From HKCCE3408 sp039183205 (GTDB lineage Bacteria > Pseudomonadota > Alphaproteobacteria > Rhodobacterales > Rhodobacteraceae), in assembly GCA_039183205.1 (NCBI GenBank), contig JBCDBR010000014.1, forward strand, positions 1 through 64,000: a stretch of DNA of 64,000 bases, in the 5' to 3' direction. A program made the translations under genes and the position numbers. Below, one piece after another: positions 44,289 to 54,402 of this stretch. Numbering within the stretch: position 1 is the first letter of the stretch; each line of letters starts with the position of its first letter. Under the pieces are notes generated by a model that was given only the letters and a program-made list of their open reading frames with translations, did no database searches and was not told where the DNA came from.

Positions 44289-44459
44289 TCAGTTTTTTTG
44301 ACCAATTGCGCCGGATTTCGCGCGGCTGCGGGTGCGGCGGCACCGGTCCGAGCAATATCGGACCGCGTCCCAATCATCGGCCCATTTCTTCCGCCAGGAA
44401 AACGGTCGGCCGCAAACCGCGCAGGTCTTTGACGGCAGATGCGGCTTTTTGTGGGTCAT
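44289..44459 (-). CDS. DUF2256 small zinc-knuckle protein, coupled to photolyase
   Basis: 56 residues: it begins MTHKKPHLPSKTC and has two CxxC-like pairs, CAVC at 13-16 and C36..C40 (RYCSDRC), plus the invariant FSWRKKWADDWD. This is DUF2256. The ATG overlaps the photolyase stop by 4 nt. DUF2256 genes are often found beside photolyase or cryptochrome genes. Confidence 0.85.
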   Translation of the reverse strand: MTHKKPHLPSKTCAVCGRPFSWRKKWADDWDAVRYCSDRCRRTRSRAKSGAIGQKN

Positions 44460-45991
44460 AGATCGAACCGCAATTGATCCGGATCGTGCCCGCGCTTGCG
44501 CGTCCGCGGCGCGCGATCGTTGACGAAATGGCGCCCAGCGCCACGATCCTTCCGGCTGGCGTGTTTTTCGATAATCCGGGCGGCTTCCGCCCGGTGGCGC
44601 GCGCCCGAGCGAACCGCGTAGATGCGCGCTTTGGCTCCGCGCGCCGCCTCCACCGGATCAACCAGCGGGGCAGGATAGGCCCGTCCCAGCACAGCCCCGG
44701 CATTTCCGGCCTTCCAAGGTTCCTGTAGATGCACATCCGCGATGGCGGCCAATTCGGGACACCAGCGGCGGGTGAACTGGCCGTCGGGATCCTGATCTTT
44801 GCCCTGTTTGACGGGATTGTATATCCGGATTGTGTTCATCCCCGTCGTCCCCGATTGCATCTGCACTTGCGGGTAGTGGATGCCAGGTTCGTAATCGGTG
44901 AAGAGCCGCGCCAGGATCGGCGCCGTTGCCCGCCAATCGAGCCACAGGTGATAGCTGGCCACCGCCACAAGCATCGCACGCATCCGGAAATTCATCCATC
45001 CCGTCGCGATGAGACACCGCATGCAGGCATCCACGAAGGGAAGACCGGTTTGCCCTGAAGCCCAGGCCGCCAAACGCGCGGGGTCGCTCTGCCGCGGCCT
45101 TAGCATCTCATAGGCTGGATGGAGGCAGCGGAATTCCAGCGCGGGTTCATCCTCAAGTTTTTGCATAAAATGCGGTCGCCAAGCGAGACGGGCTTCAAAA
45201 CTGCGCATGGCGCCGACCCAGCCCTGGCGGCTGCCGTTGGCCGCGGCAAGCTTTGCCTGACCGGCTTGCACGACCTCGCGCTCAGACAGCGCCCCAAACG
45301 CCAGATAGGGTGACAGGCGCGAACAGGCCGTAGCGCCAGGCCCAGGGGCGGACATAGCGCGCCGGTAGTTCTGCCCGCGGTGATTGAGAAAGCTGGCCAT
45401 ATCGTCCAAGGCTTGGGCCCGCCCACCGCGCTGGCGGTCGGGGCACGGATCAGGCGAGAGCCCTAATTGCGCCGCGGTCGGAACAGCGCCCGGCGCGATG
45501 TCGATCGGCCGCAATGCGGACGGCGCAGCAAGCGTGGCTTGGGCCATGACGGCAGTGCGCCGTGCCGCCCAGCCATCGCGGCCGGCCAGCCGGCGAATGA
45601 CGGCCATTTGAGAAACCTCACGCCAATGAACGCCGGCAGCGCGCGCCCAAGCGGCAACGCGGCGGTCGCGGGCAAAGCTCCAGCCGTTGCCGGTTTCCTC
45701 GTGGCTCACCATCACCGAAAAGCCCTGCGCCTTGTGGAGCGCGTCCAGAACCTCAACCGCATCGCCCACCCGGACAACCAATGGCGCGCCAAGTCGGCCC
45801 ATCTGGTCTTGGAGTTCTTGCAGCGTCTCGGCGACAAAGTCCCATTGCCGCGCGCTTGCATCGGGCTCGGCCCAATAGGCCGGCTCGGCGATATAAAGCG
45901 GCAAAACCGTTTCTCCCGCGGCCAGTGCAGCAGCCAGCGCGGGGTTGTCTTCCAGGCGCAAATCGCGCTTGAACCAATAGAGCACGGTCAT
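44456..45991 (-). CDS. Deoxyribodipyrimidine photolyase / cryptochrome-like flavoprotein
   Basis: 511 residues. The N-terminal alpha/beta antenna domain starts MTVLYWFKRDLRLEDNPAL. The FAD domain reads CSRLSPYLAFGALSERE, then the Trp-rich TGLPFVDACMRCLIATGWMNFRMR and GMNTIRIYNPVKQGKDQD. It repairs UV pyrimidine dimers or acts as a light sensor; the insertion after the FAD site (GRAYPAPLVDPVEAARG) is usual for this subgroup. Divergent from pepN. Confidence 0.9.
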   Translation of the reverse strand: MTVLYWFKRDLRLEDNPALAAALAAGETVLPLYIAEPAYWAEPDASARQWDFVAETLQELQDQMGRLGAPLVVRVGDAVEVLDALHKAQGFSVMVSHEETGNGWSFARDRRVAAWARAAGVHWREVSQMAVIRRLAGRDGWAARRTAVMAQATLAAPSALRPIDIAPGAVPTAAQLGLSPDPCPDRQRGGRAQALDDMASFLNHRGQNYRRAMSAPGPGATACSRLSPYLAFGALSEREVVQAGQAKLAAANGSRQGWVGAMRSFEARLAWRPHFMQKLEDEPALEFRCLHPAYEMLRPRQSDPARLAAWASGQTGLPFVDACMRCLIATGWMNFRMRAMLVAVASYHLWLDWRATAPILARLFTDYEPGIHYPQVQMQSGTTGMNTIRIYNPVKQGKDQDPDGQFTRRWCPELAAIADVHLQEPWKAGNAGAVLGRAYPAPLVDPVEAARGAKARIYAVRSGARHRAEAARIIEKHASRKDRGAGRHFVNDRAPRTRKRGHDPDQLRFDL

Positions 45992-46087
45992 CGCTCTGGC
46001 AGGTAGGCCGCATGGCGGGCACGGTCAACTTGCAGGTGGGGCAACAACGCTCTAATGCAAAGGCGCGCCACGCTGGAGACACGTATT

Positions 46088-48706
46088 GTGAATGACCGCA
46101 AGAACGGCACCATTTTTCTCGCAAACTATACGCCTTTTCCGTTCCGCATCGACCATGTGGATTTAGCCTTTCATCTGCATCCAACCGCCACCCGGGTCCG
46201 GGGCAAACTAACGATCACGCCGCTTGCCGAGGCCGAGGATCTCGACCTTTTCGGCGAGGCGCTGACATTGCGGCACGGGCCCTTGATCAACGGCGATGAG
46301 GTCATCTTTGAGCCCCTCAACCCGCGACTGCCCCCCTTCGCCGAAGGCATCCGCATCGATTGGGCCAGCATCCCAAAGGACACGTTCGAGCTTGAAATGG
46401 AGGTCGAGATTGCCCCTCAGAGCAATACCGCGCTCGAGGGGCTTTATATGTCAAAGGGCATGTATTGTACGCAGTGCGAGGCCGAAGGGTTCCGCAAAAT
46501 CATGTACTACCCAGACCGACCGGACGTGATGGCCCCATTCACGGTGCGCGTCGACGGCTCCCATCCGGTACTTTTGTCGAACGGCAATTTGGTCGGCCAA
46601 GGCGACGGCTGGGCCGAATGGCACGACCCTTGGCCGAAACCGGCATATCTCTTCGCACTCGTCGCCGGCGATTTGGCTGCGTTTTCAGACCGGATCACCA
46701 CCATGGAGGGCCGCGACGTGGCGCTCAATATCTGGGTCAGGCCCGGGGATGAGGACCGCTGCGCTTATGCGATGGATGCGCTCAAACGCTCCTTTATCTG
46801 GGACGAAGAGGTTTATGGCCGCGCCTATGATCTTGATGTCTTCAACATCGTCGCCGTGGACGATTTCAATATGGGCGCGATGGAAAACAAGGGGCTGAAC
46901 ATCTTCAACTCGAAATACGTGTTGGCCAGCCCGGAAACCGCAACTGACCGCGATTACGAACTCATCGAAGGGATCATCGCGCACGAATATTTCCACAATT
47001 GGACCGGCAACCGCATCACCTGCCGCGATTGGTTTCAGCTCTGTCTCAAGGAAGGTCTGACCGTGTTTCGCGACCAGCAATTTTCGGCGGATATGCGGTC
47101 GCCTGCGGTGCGTCGGATCGAAGACGTGCTGACCTTGCGCGCACGGCAATTTCGCGAAGATGCAGGTCCCCTTGCCCATAACGTGCGGCCCGAAAGCTAC
47201 ATTGAGATCAATAACTTCTACACTGCAACGGTCTATGAGAAGGGCGCAGAGATCATCGCGATGCTGCGCCGCTTGGTCGGCGCATCCGGCTATCGCGCCG
47301 CCTTGGATCTGTATTTCGACCGCCATGATGGCCAGGCCTGCACCATCGAAGATTGGTTGCGCGTCTTTGAGGACGCCACCGGCCGGGATCTGGCGCAATT
47401 CAAGCGGTGGTACAGTCAGGCCGGGACACCTCGACTGACTGCGCATCTGGACCAATCCGGCACAGCGTTGCGGCTAATTTTGCGCCAAGAAACGCGCCCC
47501 ACCCCAGGTCAACCGGACAAAGAACCCGTGGTGATCCCGGTCTCTTATGGCCTTTTGGCGCCCGACGGAACCGAATTGCTGCCCACGCAATTAGCCGTTT
47601 TGGATGGGCCTGAATTGGTGCTTGAGCACGATCTTTCGGCCCTGTCCGACGCAGCCGGGATCGCCGTGCCGGACCGCGTGGTGCCAGCGTTGTTGCGGGG
47701 CTTCTCTGCACCGGTGATTTTGGAGCATGAGGCCAGTCGCGCGGACCGTTTGGTTCTGTTGGCCAATGATCCCGATCCGTTCACCCGGTGGGAGGCCGGA
47801 CGCAGCCTTGCCAAAGACGTGGTCTCAGCCACAGTGCTGGAGGGCGACACGCCCGACCCCACTTGGCTAGAGGCACTTGGCACGGTTTTGGCCGATGACG
47901 GGCTCGAACCGGCCTTCCGCGCTTTGGTCCTGGCCCTGCCCTCCGAGGACGACATGGCCGACAGTCTGGCGCGATCGGGCGCCGTGCCGGACCCCACGGC
48001 GATCCACTGGGTCCTTGAAGAGACCAAAGACGCCATTGCAGAGGCCCTGGGCAGCCAATTGGCGCAGCTTTTTGAGGCCATGGCCGTGCCCGGCCGTTAC
48101 ACGCCCGAAGCCGATGCCGCCGGTCGGCGGTCCCTCCGCATGGCGGCGCTGTCGCTCTTGAGCCGGGGTGACGATGGCCGCCGCGCGCGCGAACTTTTCG
48201 CCGCGCAGACCAATATGACCGAAGAATTCGCCGCGTTTCTGTGCCTCTTGCGGGCCGGCGATGCCGATGCGGCAAGGACCTTTGAAGCCCGGTGGCGCCA
48301 TGATGCCCTGGTGATGGATAAATGGTTTTTCGCCTGCATCGCGCAGACGCCGCCGGACCAAGCCGTTGCGCGGGCCACGGCGCTGACTGAGCATCCCGAT
48401 TTCGACCTGACAACGCCGAACCGGTTTCGCGCGGTGATGGGCGGTTTGACGGCCGGAAACCCGGCGGGGTTTCATGACACATCCGGCGCGGGCTATCGGT
48501 TCATTGCCGATTGGCTCTTGCGGCTCGATCCGAAAAATCCGCAGACGGCGGCCCGAATGTCCACGGCGTTTGAGACCTGGGCCCGGTATGACGCGGATCG
48601 GCAGGATTTAATTCAAACGGAATTGACGCGGATTGCAGGGGCGCCGCATCTGTCGCGCGATCTTGCGGAGATGGTGGCCCGGATGCGCGCGGCCCCGGCG
48701 GACTAG
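46088..48706 (+). CDS. pepN: Aminopeptidase N
   Basis: 872 residues from a GTG with GGAGA 9 nt upstream (the ATG at 46055 has no ribosome site). M1 family: substrate motif GAMENKGLN and zinc motif HEYFHNWTGNR (HExxH-x18-E type). It removes N-terminal residues from peptides in the cytoplasm. Confidence 0.94.
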   Translation: MNDRKNGTIFLANYTPFPFRIDHVDLAFHLHPTATRVRGKLTITPLAEAEDLDLFGEALTLRHGPLINGDEVIFEPLNPRLPPFAEGIRIDWASIPKDTFELEMEVEIAPQSNTALEGLYMSKGMYCTQCEAEGFRKIMYYPDRPDVMAPFTVRVDGSHPVLLSNGNLVGQGDGWAEWHDPWPKPAYLFALVAGDLAAFSDRITTMEGRDVALNIWVRPGDEDRCAYAMDALKRSFIWDEEVYGRAYDLDVFNIVAVDDFNMGAMENKGLNIFNSKYVLASPETATDRDYELIEGIIAHEYFHNWTGNRITCRDWFQLCLKEGLTVFRDQQFSADMRSPAVRRIEDVLTLRARQFREDAGPLAHNVRPESYIEINNFYTATVYEKGAEIIAMLRRLVGASGYRAALDLYFDRHDGQACTIEDWLRVFEDATGRDLAQFKRWYSQAGTPRLTAHLDQSGTALRLILRQETRPTPGQPDKEPVVIPVSYGLLAPDGTELLPTQLAVLDGPELVLEHDLSALSDAAGIAVPDRVVPALLRGFSAPVILEHEASRADRLVLLANDPDPFTRWEAGRSLAKDVVSATVLEGDTPDPTWLEALGTVLADDGLEPAFRALVLALPSEDDMADSLARSGAVPDPTAIHWVLEETKDAIAEALGSQLAQLFEAMAVPGRYTPEADAAGRRSLRMAALSLLSRGDDGRRARELFAAQTNMTEEFAAFLCLLRAGDADAARTFEARWRHDALVMDKWFFACIAQTPPDQAVARATALTEHPDFDLTTPNRFRAVMGGLTAGNPAGFHDTSGAGYRFIADWLLRLDPKNPQTAARMSTAFETWARYDADRQDLIQTELTRIAGAPHLSRDLAEMVARMRAAPAD

Positions 48707-48736
48707 ACCGCGGGGAGGCCACTCCCTGGACCGCCG

Positions 48737-49468
48737 TTATGCGATCACTTGGCTAGCCAGCCAGATCATCGCGATCAGCACGGGTTGGTGGATCAAATAG
48801 ATGGCGAGCGAATGCCGGCCGGGCCAGGCAAACCATTCCACAAGCGCGGGCACTTGGACATCGGCAAGGCGCGCCCACAGGCCGGCTTGGCGCCCGAATT
48901 TGCCGACCGCCATGCCCAGCAAAAAGGCCGCCGACCACGGAAACAGCGGCACATAGTCGAGCGCTGGACGTATCGGCGCCACCAAACCGGTCCATAGCAA
49001 TGCGGGCGCCGACAGGGTGACATTGTCCGGAAGCACAAACGCCCCGGCCGCGCCGAGCGCCAGCGCCCATCCCGGCAGCCAAAGCAGCGCCAGACCCAAA
49101 AGGCTACACAGGGCGATGCAATGAAGAATGCCGAAATAGATGTAGATGTCGGGCGCCCAAACATAGCTGCCCAAGGTAATCGCCAGCGCCGCCGCCGCAA
49201 TCATCCCCAAACGCCGGACAAACGGGATCACGCGCAAGCCGGACCCTTGCGCCAAAACGAGCGAGATACCGGCCAACGCCAAGAAACTGGCAGCGGTGCA
49301 AATGGCCAGGCCCCGCAAGGGCTGCGACAAGGCGGTGCCCGGCGCCACGAAGCCGAACATTTCGAGGTCAAAGAAGAAATGGTAGACCGCCATTGCGCCC
49401 AATGCGACGGCGCGCGCGAGATCAAGCGCAACGATCCGTGGCGGCGACATGCCTGTTGGTCTGCCCAT
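48737..49468 (-). CDS. Heparan-alpha-glucosaminide acetyltransferase-like (DUF1624) membrane protein
   Basis: 243 residues from the ATG in MGRPTGMSPPRIVALDLARA (the alternative ATG lies six codons later). About seven helices; the opening RIVALDLARAVALGAMAVYHFFFDLE is the DUF1624 signature, with His as putative acetyl acceptor. It may acetylate a periplasmic sugar. Divergent from the next gene. Confidence 0.8.
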   Translation of the reverse strand: MGRPTGMSPPRIVALDLARAVALGAMAVYHFFFDLEMFGFVAPGTALSQPLRGLAICTAASFLALAGISLVLAQGSGLRVIPFVRRLGMIAAAALAITLGSYVWAPDIYIYFGILHCIALCSLLGLALLWLPGWALALGAAGAFVLPDNVTLSAPALLWTGLVAPIRPALDYVPLFPWSAAFLLGMAVGKFGRQAGLWARLADVQVPALVEWFAWPGRHSLAIYLIHQPVLIAMIWLASQVIA

Positions 49469-49586
49469 TGGCGCGAAGCTAACGCGGGCATGTCCCAGCG
49501 TCGAGCACGATCGCGCACCAAATCCGCCGCGGCGTTTCCCAAGCTGCGCCATAATCCCGCCCCGTTGGGCCGTTAACCCTTTGGCC

Positions 49587-50000
49587 ATGACAGCTGATTT
49601 CGAATACCGCACCCGTCCCGGCTCGCTGGCGCTTAGCATCGCGGCCTTTGCGGGGCTGACCCTGCTGGCTGCTGTGGTTTGGACCATCGCGCCGGTTTTC
49701 GCACTGATCTTGATGGTCCCGGCTCTGCTGATGTGCTTTTATCAGATCGTTGTGTCCCCGACTTATGGGCTCAAAGTGTCAGGCGATGGCTGGCGGGTTT
49801 TCTCCGAAGCCCCCGACCGCGTCATCCCCATGGCAGAAATTGACCATGTGCAGTTTTCTGAAAAACCCGGCGCGCCGCGCTGCGTCTTGGCGCTGAAGGA
49901 CGGCACGACCGTCGCGCTGCCCGATCAGGCGTTGCCGAGCGATCTGATGGCGCTGATCCGCGAAACCTCCGCGCGCGGACTGAACATTCGCCAGGGCTAA
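49587..50000 (+). CDS. Two-helix membrane protein with PH-like C-terminal domain
   Basis: 137 residues from MTADFEYRTRPGSLALS. Two helices (about 17-40 and 42-60) precede a beta-rich cytosolic-type part (GLKVSGDGWRVFSE, IPMAEIDHVQFSEKPG). No family named with certainty. Confidence 0.7.
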   Translation: MTADFEYRTRPGSLALSIAAFAGLTLLAAVVWTIAPVFALILMVPALLMCFYQIVVSPTYGLKVSGDGWRVFSEAPDRVIPMAEIDHVQFSEKPGAPRCVLALKDGTTVALPDQALPSDLMALIRETSARGLNIRQG

Positions 50001-50007
50001 GCCGGCG

Positions 50008-50772
50008 CTAGATCGGGCGCGGAACCGGGCGTCCCGCGATGTCGGCATTGTCAAATCGGGTCGGACGCAGCACTGGGCGGAGACCAGGCACGCAATAGGC
50101 CTGGCGAGACACCCAATCGCGCATCGCCGCCCGCTTGCGGCCGGAGTGAAACGGGCCCCAATCGGCAGCGACACCTGCCATCCCTTCGGACACCACCCCA
50201 TCGCGTGCGACCGTGGCGGCCATGATGCGCAGCCCGCAGCGCACATTCGCCGGCCCATCCAACAAATCCGATGCAGTACCCGCCTCACAGCTATATCCGC
50301 GCGCGGTCGCCGGTGTGATCTGCAATAGGCCAAACCAGCGGCCCTCGCCGCCGACCGCATCGGGGTTATGCGTGCTTTCATAAAACGCCAGCGTCGAGAC
50401 CAGGCCCGCCCAAAACGCCGTACGCTGGCGCGCATCGGCCCTGGGATAAGCCGGACACCAGGTCCCGATATCGGCCGGGACCACATCCAAAAGCGGCGAT
50501 GCTGGCCCATCAAGTGCGGCCATGACCGCGCCGCGCCACGCCTCCGCGCCCACGACCCCGTCCCAGGCCAAAGCCGGACGGGCCCAGGTTTCGCGTGGCT
50601 GCGGGCGCAGGCTTTCGCCCAGGCCAATTCCGGCCGGCGTAAAGCTCATCGAACCGGCGGTGACGTTGTCATCCGTCAGAACCGGGCGCGGCACCGGCGC
50701 GTCATCGGCCAGCGCGGACGAGGCCAAAACAACCGCGCAGCAGAGCAGCAGACCCAAACGATTAATCACCAT
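50008..50772 (-). CDS. Lytic transglycosylase (SLT domain) protein
   Basis: 254 residues from MVINRLGLLLCCAVVLASSALA, a Sec signal. The SLT signature is STLAFYESTHNPDAVGGEGR (Glu is the catalytic acid), then GLLQITPATARGYSC and AADWGPFH. Acts on peptidoglycan in the periplasm. Paralogue of the next gene, with which it shares the order of motifs. Confidence 0.87.
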   Translation of the reverse strand: MVINRLGLLLCCAVVLASSALADDAPVPRPVLTDDNVTAGSMSFTPAGIGLGESLRPQPRETWARPALAWDGVVGAEAWRGAVMAALDGPASPLLDVVPADIGTWCPAYPRADARQRTAFWAGLVSTLAFYESTHNPDAVGGEGRWFGLLQITPATARGYSCEAGTASDLLDGPANVRCGLRIMAATVARDGVVSEGMAGVAADWGPFHSGRKRAAMRDWVSRQAYCVPGLRPVLRPTRFDNADIAGRPVPRPI

Positions 50773-50878
50773 TCCCCCAAGCACCCCAGTAGTGTGACGC
50801 AGCGTGACCGCGTGCGGCAATACTAATTTGCGCAACAATACGCAAGCTGGGGCGGGATTGCCCGCAAATTGGCGACAA

Positions 50879-51448
50879 TCAGGCTTGGCAATAGGCCTGT
50901 GCGCGGGTCCAAGCCTGGATCGCGGCGCGGCGTGATGGCACGACCATCGGCCCCCAATCGGCCGCCACACCGCTGCCTCCGGCCGATACCACGCCGTCCC
51001 GCGCAACCGTTACGGACCAAATGCGCAGGGCGCAGCGGATATTGGCCGCCCCATCCCGAAGTTCTGTGCCGCGTGTTGCAGCGCAGCCGTAAAACCGCGC
51101 CGTGGCGGGCGAGATCTGGACCAAGCCGAACCAACGCCCATCGCCACCCACAGCATCGGCGTTCCAGGTGCTTTCATACTCGGCCAATGCGGACAAAAGC
51201 CCCGACCAAAACGCCGCCCGCTCCACGGTGGTGGCGCCGATATAGCCCGGGCACCATTCGGCGATATCGCGCGGTGATTGTGAGGTGAGCGACGCTGCAT
51301 CACCGGCAAGCATCGCCAGGCTCGCCGCCGTCCAGGCCGCCCCTTCGGGATGAAAGTCCCAGGCCATCGCCGGAACGTCGCTGGCCCGCGCAGACGGGTT
51401 GCAGGCTGCAAAGCTGGCCAAAAGGACGAGACAGATCACATGCTTCAT
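50879..51448 (-). CDS. Lytic transglycosylase (SLT domain) lipoprotein
   Basis: 189 residues from MKHVICLVLLASFAACNPSARA; the lipobox SFAAC predicts a lipoprotein. The SLT motif is SALAEYESTWNADAVGGDGR, and VQISPATARFYGCAA follows. It lacks the first 40 or so mature residues present in the paralogue. The two genes follow in tandem with a 106-nt gap. Confidence 0.86.
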   Translation of the reverse strand: MKHVICLVLLASFAACNPSARASDVPAMAWDFHPEGAAWTAASLAMLAGDAASLTSQSPRDIAEWCPGYIGATTVERAAFWSGLLSALAEYESTWNADAVGGDGRWFGLVQISPATARFYGCAATRGTELRDGAANIRCALRIWSVTVARDGVVSAGGSGVAADWGPMVVPSRRAAIQAWTRAQAYCQA

Positions 51449-51619
51449 GCCCGCGGGGTGTCGTGTTCGGCGTATCTCTGCAAGCCTTGCGCGACCCGCC
51501 TTGCGGGATCGGCCGTTTTTCGCCCGGCAGAATTGGCCCGGACTTCGCAAAATTGAACCCTTCGCGCCGCGGACGCGACCCATCCTCGGACGCAACAGAA
51601 GAACATCACCGGAGGGTCC

Positions 51620-53116
51620 ATGCCAGTTCATTATCTCACCGACAACGCCGATTTCCGCGGCTTTTCGACAGGCGATGACACGGTCTTTGCCTATCGCGGC
51701 AGCGACTATTTGTTTTTGAATTTCGGCGATGACATCGCCTTTGCCGGCCGCGGCCACGATACGGTCATCGGCGGCTATGGCGCGGATACGATCTATGGCG
51801 ATCACGGCAATGATCTCATCTATGGCGGCAATGTCGATGGCACCGACACCGCGTCAAATCGGCTTTATGGTGGATCAGGCTCGGACACGATCTATGCTGG
51901 CATCTTCGGCGATACAATCGATGGCGGCGATGACGCGGACTTTATCTTCGGAAACATCGGCGCCGATGTGATCTATGCCGGTGTGGGCTGGGACTCGGTC
52001 ACTGCCGGAAACGGATCGGACACGATCTATGGCGGTGATGGGCGCGACACGCTGCGCGGCGCGGATGGCAACGACAGCATCCGGGGCGATAGCGGGAACG
52101 ACCTGCTCTCCGGCGGGCGCGGCAATGACACGCTTCGCGGCGGTGACGGCGATGATGTGATCAGCGGCGGCGACCAAAACGACAGCCTCCGGGGCGGCAG
52201 CGGGAACGACACGCTCAGCGGCGATGGCGGCAATGACACGCTGCTCGGCAATGGCGGCGCGGACCAGCTTGACGGCTGGCACGGCGCCGACAGCCTGCGC
52301 GGTGGGAATGGCAACGACCTGCTCAAGGGCGGCACCGAAAACGACACGCTGCGCGGCGATAGCGGAGATGACGCCCTCGATGGTGGTGGCGATGACGACC
52401 GGCTCTATGGCGGCTTCGGCAAAGACACGCTCGACGGGGGCTCTGGAGACGACTGGATCGATGGCGGTGCCGGCGATGACTTTGTGCGGGAAGCCCATGG
52501 CGACAACACGATCCATACCGGCGACGGTGCCGACGAAGTGGAGCTTTACTATTCAAAGCTCGGCGGCGACCACACCGTCTATCTCGGCGATGGCGATGAC
52601 GTGTTAAACGCCACCAGCACCGGTACCAATTGGATCCATGGCGGCGATGGCGACGACGTTATCCGGTCCGACCACGGCGATAATTATATCTTCGGAGGCA
52701 CGGGCAATGACTGGATCGAGGGCTCCGAGGTGAGCGGCGCCGACGACGGGATCGATTACCTGTCCGGCGGCGCGGGACATGACCACATCTTTGCGCGCGG
52801 CGGCGAAAACACCATCAGCGGGGGAACCGGCGATGATGTCATCTCGGTCGGGATCGGCGCGGATTCAGGCGCCGATACGTTTGTCTTCGAACTCAACGGT
52901 AATTCCGATTTCGGAACCGATACGATCGATTACTTCTCAACCCATAGCGACCGCATCGTCTTTACCCATGGCGACGGAGCGCAACCCCCCGTGGATGTCA
53001 CCGTCTCCCACGTCGGCGAGGGTCAAGTGGTGCTTTCGGTCGACGGCAATGACGGGCTTGTGGTCATCGACTACCTTGGCACCTGGACCGATGATGTGAT
53101 CAGTTTCGGCCTTTAG
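51620..53116 (+). CDS. RTX (haemolysin-type calcium-binding) repeat protein
   Basis: 498 residues, mostly GGxGxDxLx nonapeptides (over 25 visible, such as GGDGRDTLRGADGNDSIRGD) from residue ~50 to ~330, and again at ~360-420. No enzyme domain recognised. The end resembles the serralysin C-terminal segment (DTFVFELNGNSDFGTDTID), so export by a type I secretion system is expected, with calcium-induced folding outside. The ATG follows GGAGGGTCC. Confidence 0.9.
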   Translation: MPVHYLTDNADFRGFSTGDDTVFAYRGSDYLFLNFGDDIAFAGRGHDTVIGGYGADTIYGDHGNDLIYGGNVDGTDTASNRLYGGSGSDTIYAGIFGDTIDGGDDADFIFGNIGADVIYAGVGWDSVTAGNGSDTIYGGDGRDTLRGADGNDSIRGDSGNDLLSGGRGNDTLRGGDGDDVISGGDQNDSLRGGSGNDTLSGDGGNDTLLGNGGADQLDGWHGADSLRGGNGNDLLKGGTENDTLRGDSGDDALDGGGDDDRLYGGFGKDTLDGGSGDDWIDGGAGDDFVREAHGDNTIHTGDGADEVELYYSKLGGDHTVYLGDGDDVLNATSTGTNWIHGGDGDDVIRSDHGDNYIFGGTGNDWIEGSEVSGADDGIDYLSGGAGHDHIFARGGENTISGGTGDDVISVGIGADSGADTFVFELNGNSDFGTDTIDYFSTHSDRIVFTHGDGAQPPVDVTVSHVGEGQVVLSVDGNDGLVVIDYLGTWTDDVISFGL

Positions 53117-53175
53117 CCCGCGGCGGCCGCGCGCTGCGACGTTTCCATTGCCCCCATGTGCGCGGCTGGTAAAAG

Positions 53176-54336
53176 ATGCATCCAAAGCGGTCAGTCTTTT
53201 CGTGGCAGGTGGCAATGACCCGGGATTTCAACGCGGCCTGGCGCAAGATTTTAATCCTCGAAGTGGCCGTTTGGGTCGCCGGGCTGGTCTATTTCGTCAT
53301 CTACCTCTTCCACGCAGAGACCATGACCGGGGAACCCGCTGCGGACGATCCCATTGCATGGTCCATGTTCCTGGCCGCATTGGTCGCCGTACCGGTCGCG
53401 CGATCCGTGCAAAGCCGGTTCCTACGGCGTTTAAATGCCACAGTCTCGGACGGTCTCATCCTGTCCGACCAAGACGATCCGGCGACCATCGGCACGGCAT
53501 TTGCGCGCCTGGCCAGCCGGTCTTTTGCCATCCTCGTGGTGGTTTTGCTGGTGCTGGTCGTTGGCGGCATCGCAATCGAAACCCGCTCCAACCCGCTTGG
53601 CAAGCCGCATTTAATTGCCGGGGCCAGCCTAGCGGCGGTGCTGATTGCCACCCGCTTTGCCCATGGCGTTGCGGCCTCGCTGGTGCTGCGCCAGTTCAAG
53701 GGGCCCGAGACGGTATTTGTCCTAAACCCAGATGCACAGGATAAGGCCGCGGGGTTCGGCATTCTCGGCTATGCCTATTACAACCAAGCCCTCTTGGTGC
53801 TCATCCCGTTTCTGTTTTTAGCCTTTTGGCTTGTGGCGGTTGAATTTGCCATCAATGCCGGCCCGGCACTCAAGCCCGACGGCTCGTTCAGCCCGGTGGC
53901 CTTTGGCAATTACATCGTCTGCGCCGGCAGCACGGCGCCCACCGATCAATCCCAATGCCCGCAAAGCGAGTGGGTCTTTTTGTGGCGCGATGATTATCTC
54001 GTGGCGATGGCGATCAATTTGGTGGTGTTTGTTCTGAGTGCATTTTTGCCGATGAGCTTTCTTGCGCGGCACATGCGCAAGTCACGCCGCCTGCAAGTTT
54101 GGCCGCATGTCGAAGAGCTTTCGGCCCATATCCACGATCTCCGCGCGCGCTATCGCGAAGATCGCGATGATCCAACCGCCTTTGCCGAGATGCAGGCTCG
54201 CGTTGCGCCGTTAGCGGCGGAGCTGACCCTATGGCGCGCCTGCCCCGTCTTTCCGATCCCCGTGGCCACCGCAGCCGCAACTTTGATCTCGAACCTCTCG
54301 GGCATTTTGGGCCTATTGGGCTTTGCCATCGGTTAG
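53176..54336 (+). CDS. Polytopic membrane protein of unknown function
   Basis: 386 residues; a later ATG at 53215 is possible. Hydrophobic segments at about 25-47, 63-80, 115-140, 145-165, 205-230 and 285-310, and a charged helical part (ELSAHIHDLRARYREDRDDP) before the last hydrophobic stretch. No family recognised. Confidence 0.7.
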   Translation: MHPKRSVFSWQVAMTRDFNAAWRKILILEVAVWVAGLVYFVIYLFHAETMTGEPAADDPIAWSMFLAALVAVPVARSVQSRFLRRLNATVSDGLILSDQDDPATIGTAFARLASRSFAILVVVLLVLVVGGIAIETRSNPLGKPHLIAGASLAAVLIATRFAHGVAASLVLRQFKGPETVFVLNPDAQDKAAGFGILGYAYYNQALLVLIPFLFLAFWLVAVEFAINAGPALKPDGSFSPVAFGNYIVCAGSTAPTDQSQCPQSEWVFLWRDDYLVAMAINLVVFVLSAFLPMSFLARHMRKSRRLQVWPHVEELSAHIHDLRARYREDRDDPTAFAEMQARVAPLAAELTLWRACPVFPIPVATAAATLISNLSGILGLLGFAIG

Positions 54337-54402
54337 GGCCAAGACGGCGACTTGCTGCCAGGGCAGTGCGGCGCTAGAGGGGAAGGCGAAGGAGACTGCG
54401 CG

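Noticed and set aside
50879..51805. Extended 308-residue form of the second SLT gene
   Set aside because: The extra N-terminus overlaps the RTX gene and lies before a clear lipoprotein signal, so the start at 51448 is preferred.
51875..52516. Long repetitive minus-strand frame
   Set aside because: It is the mirror of the RTX repeats; the Val/Ala-rich repeats arise from the complementary GGxGxD codons and there is no ribosome site.
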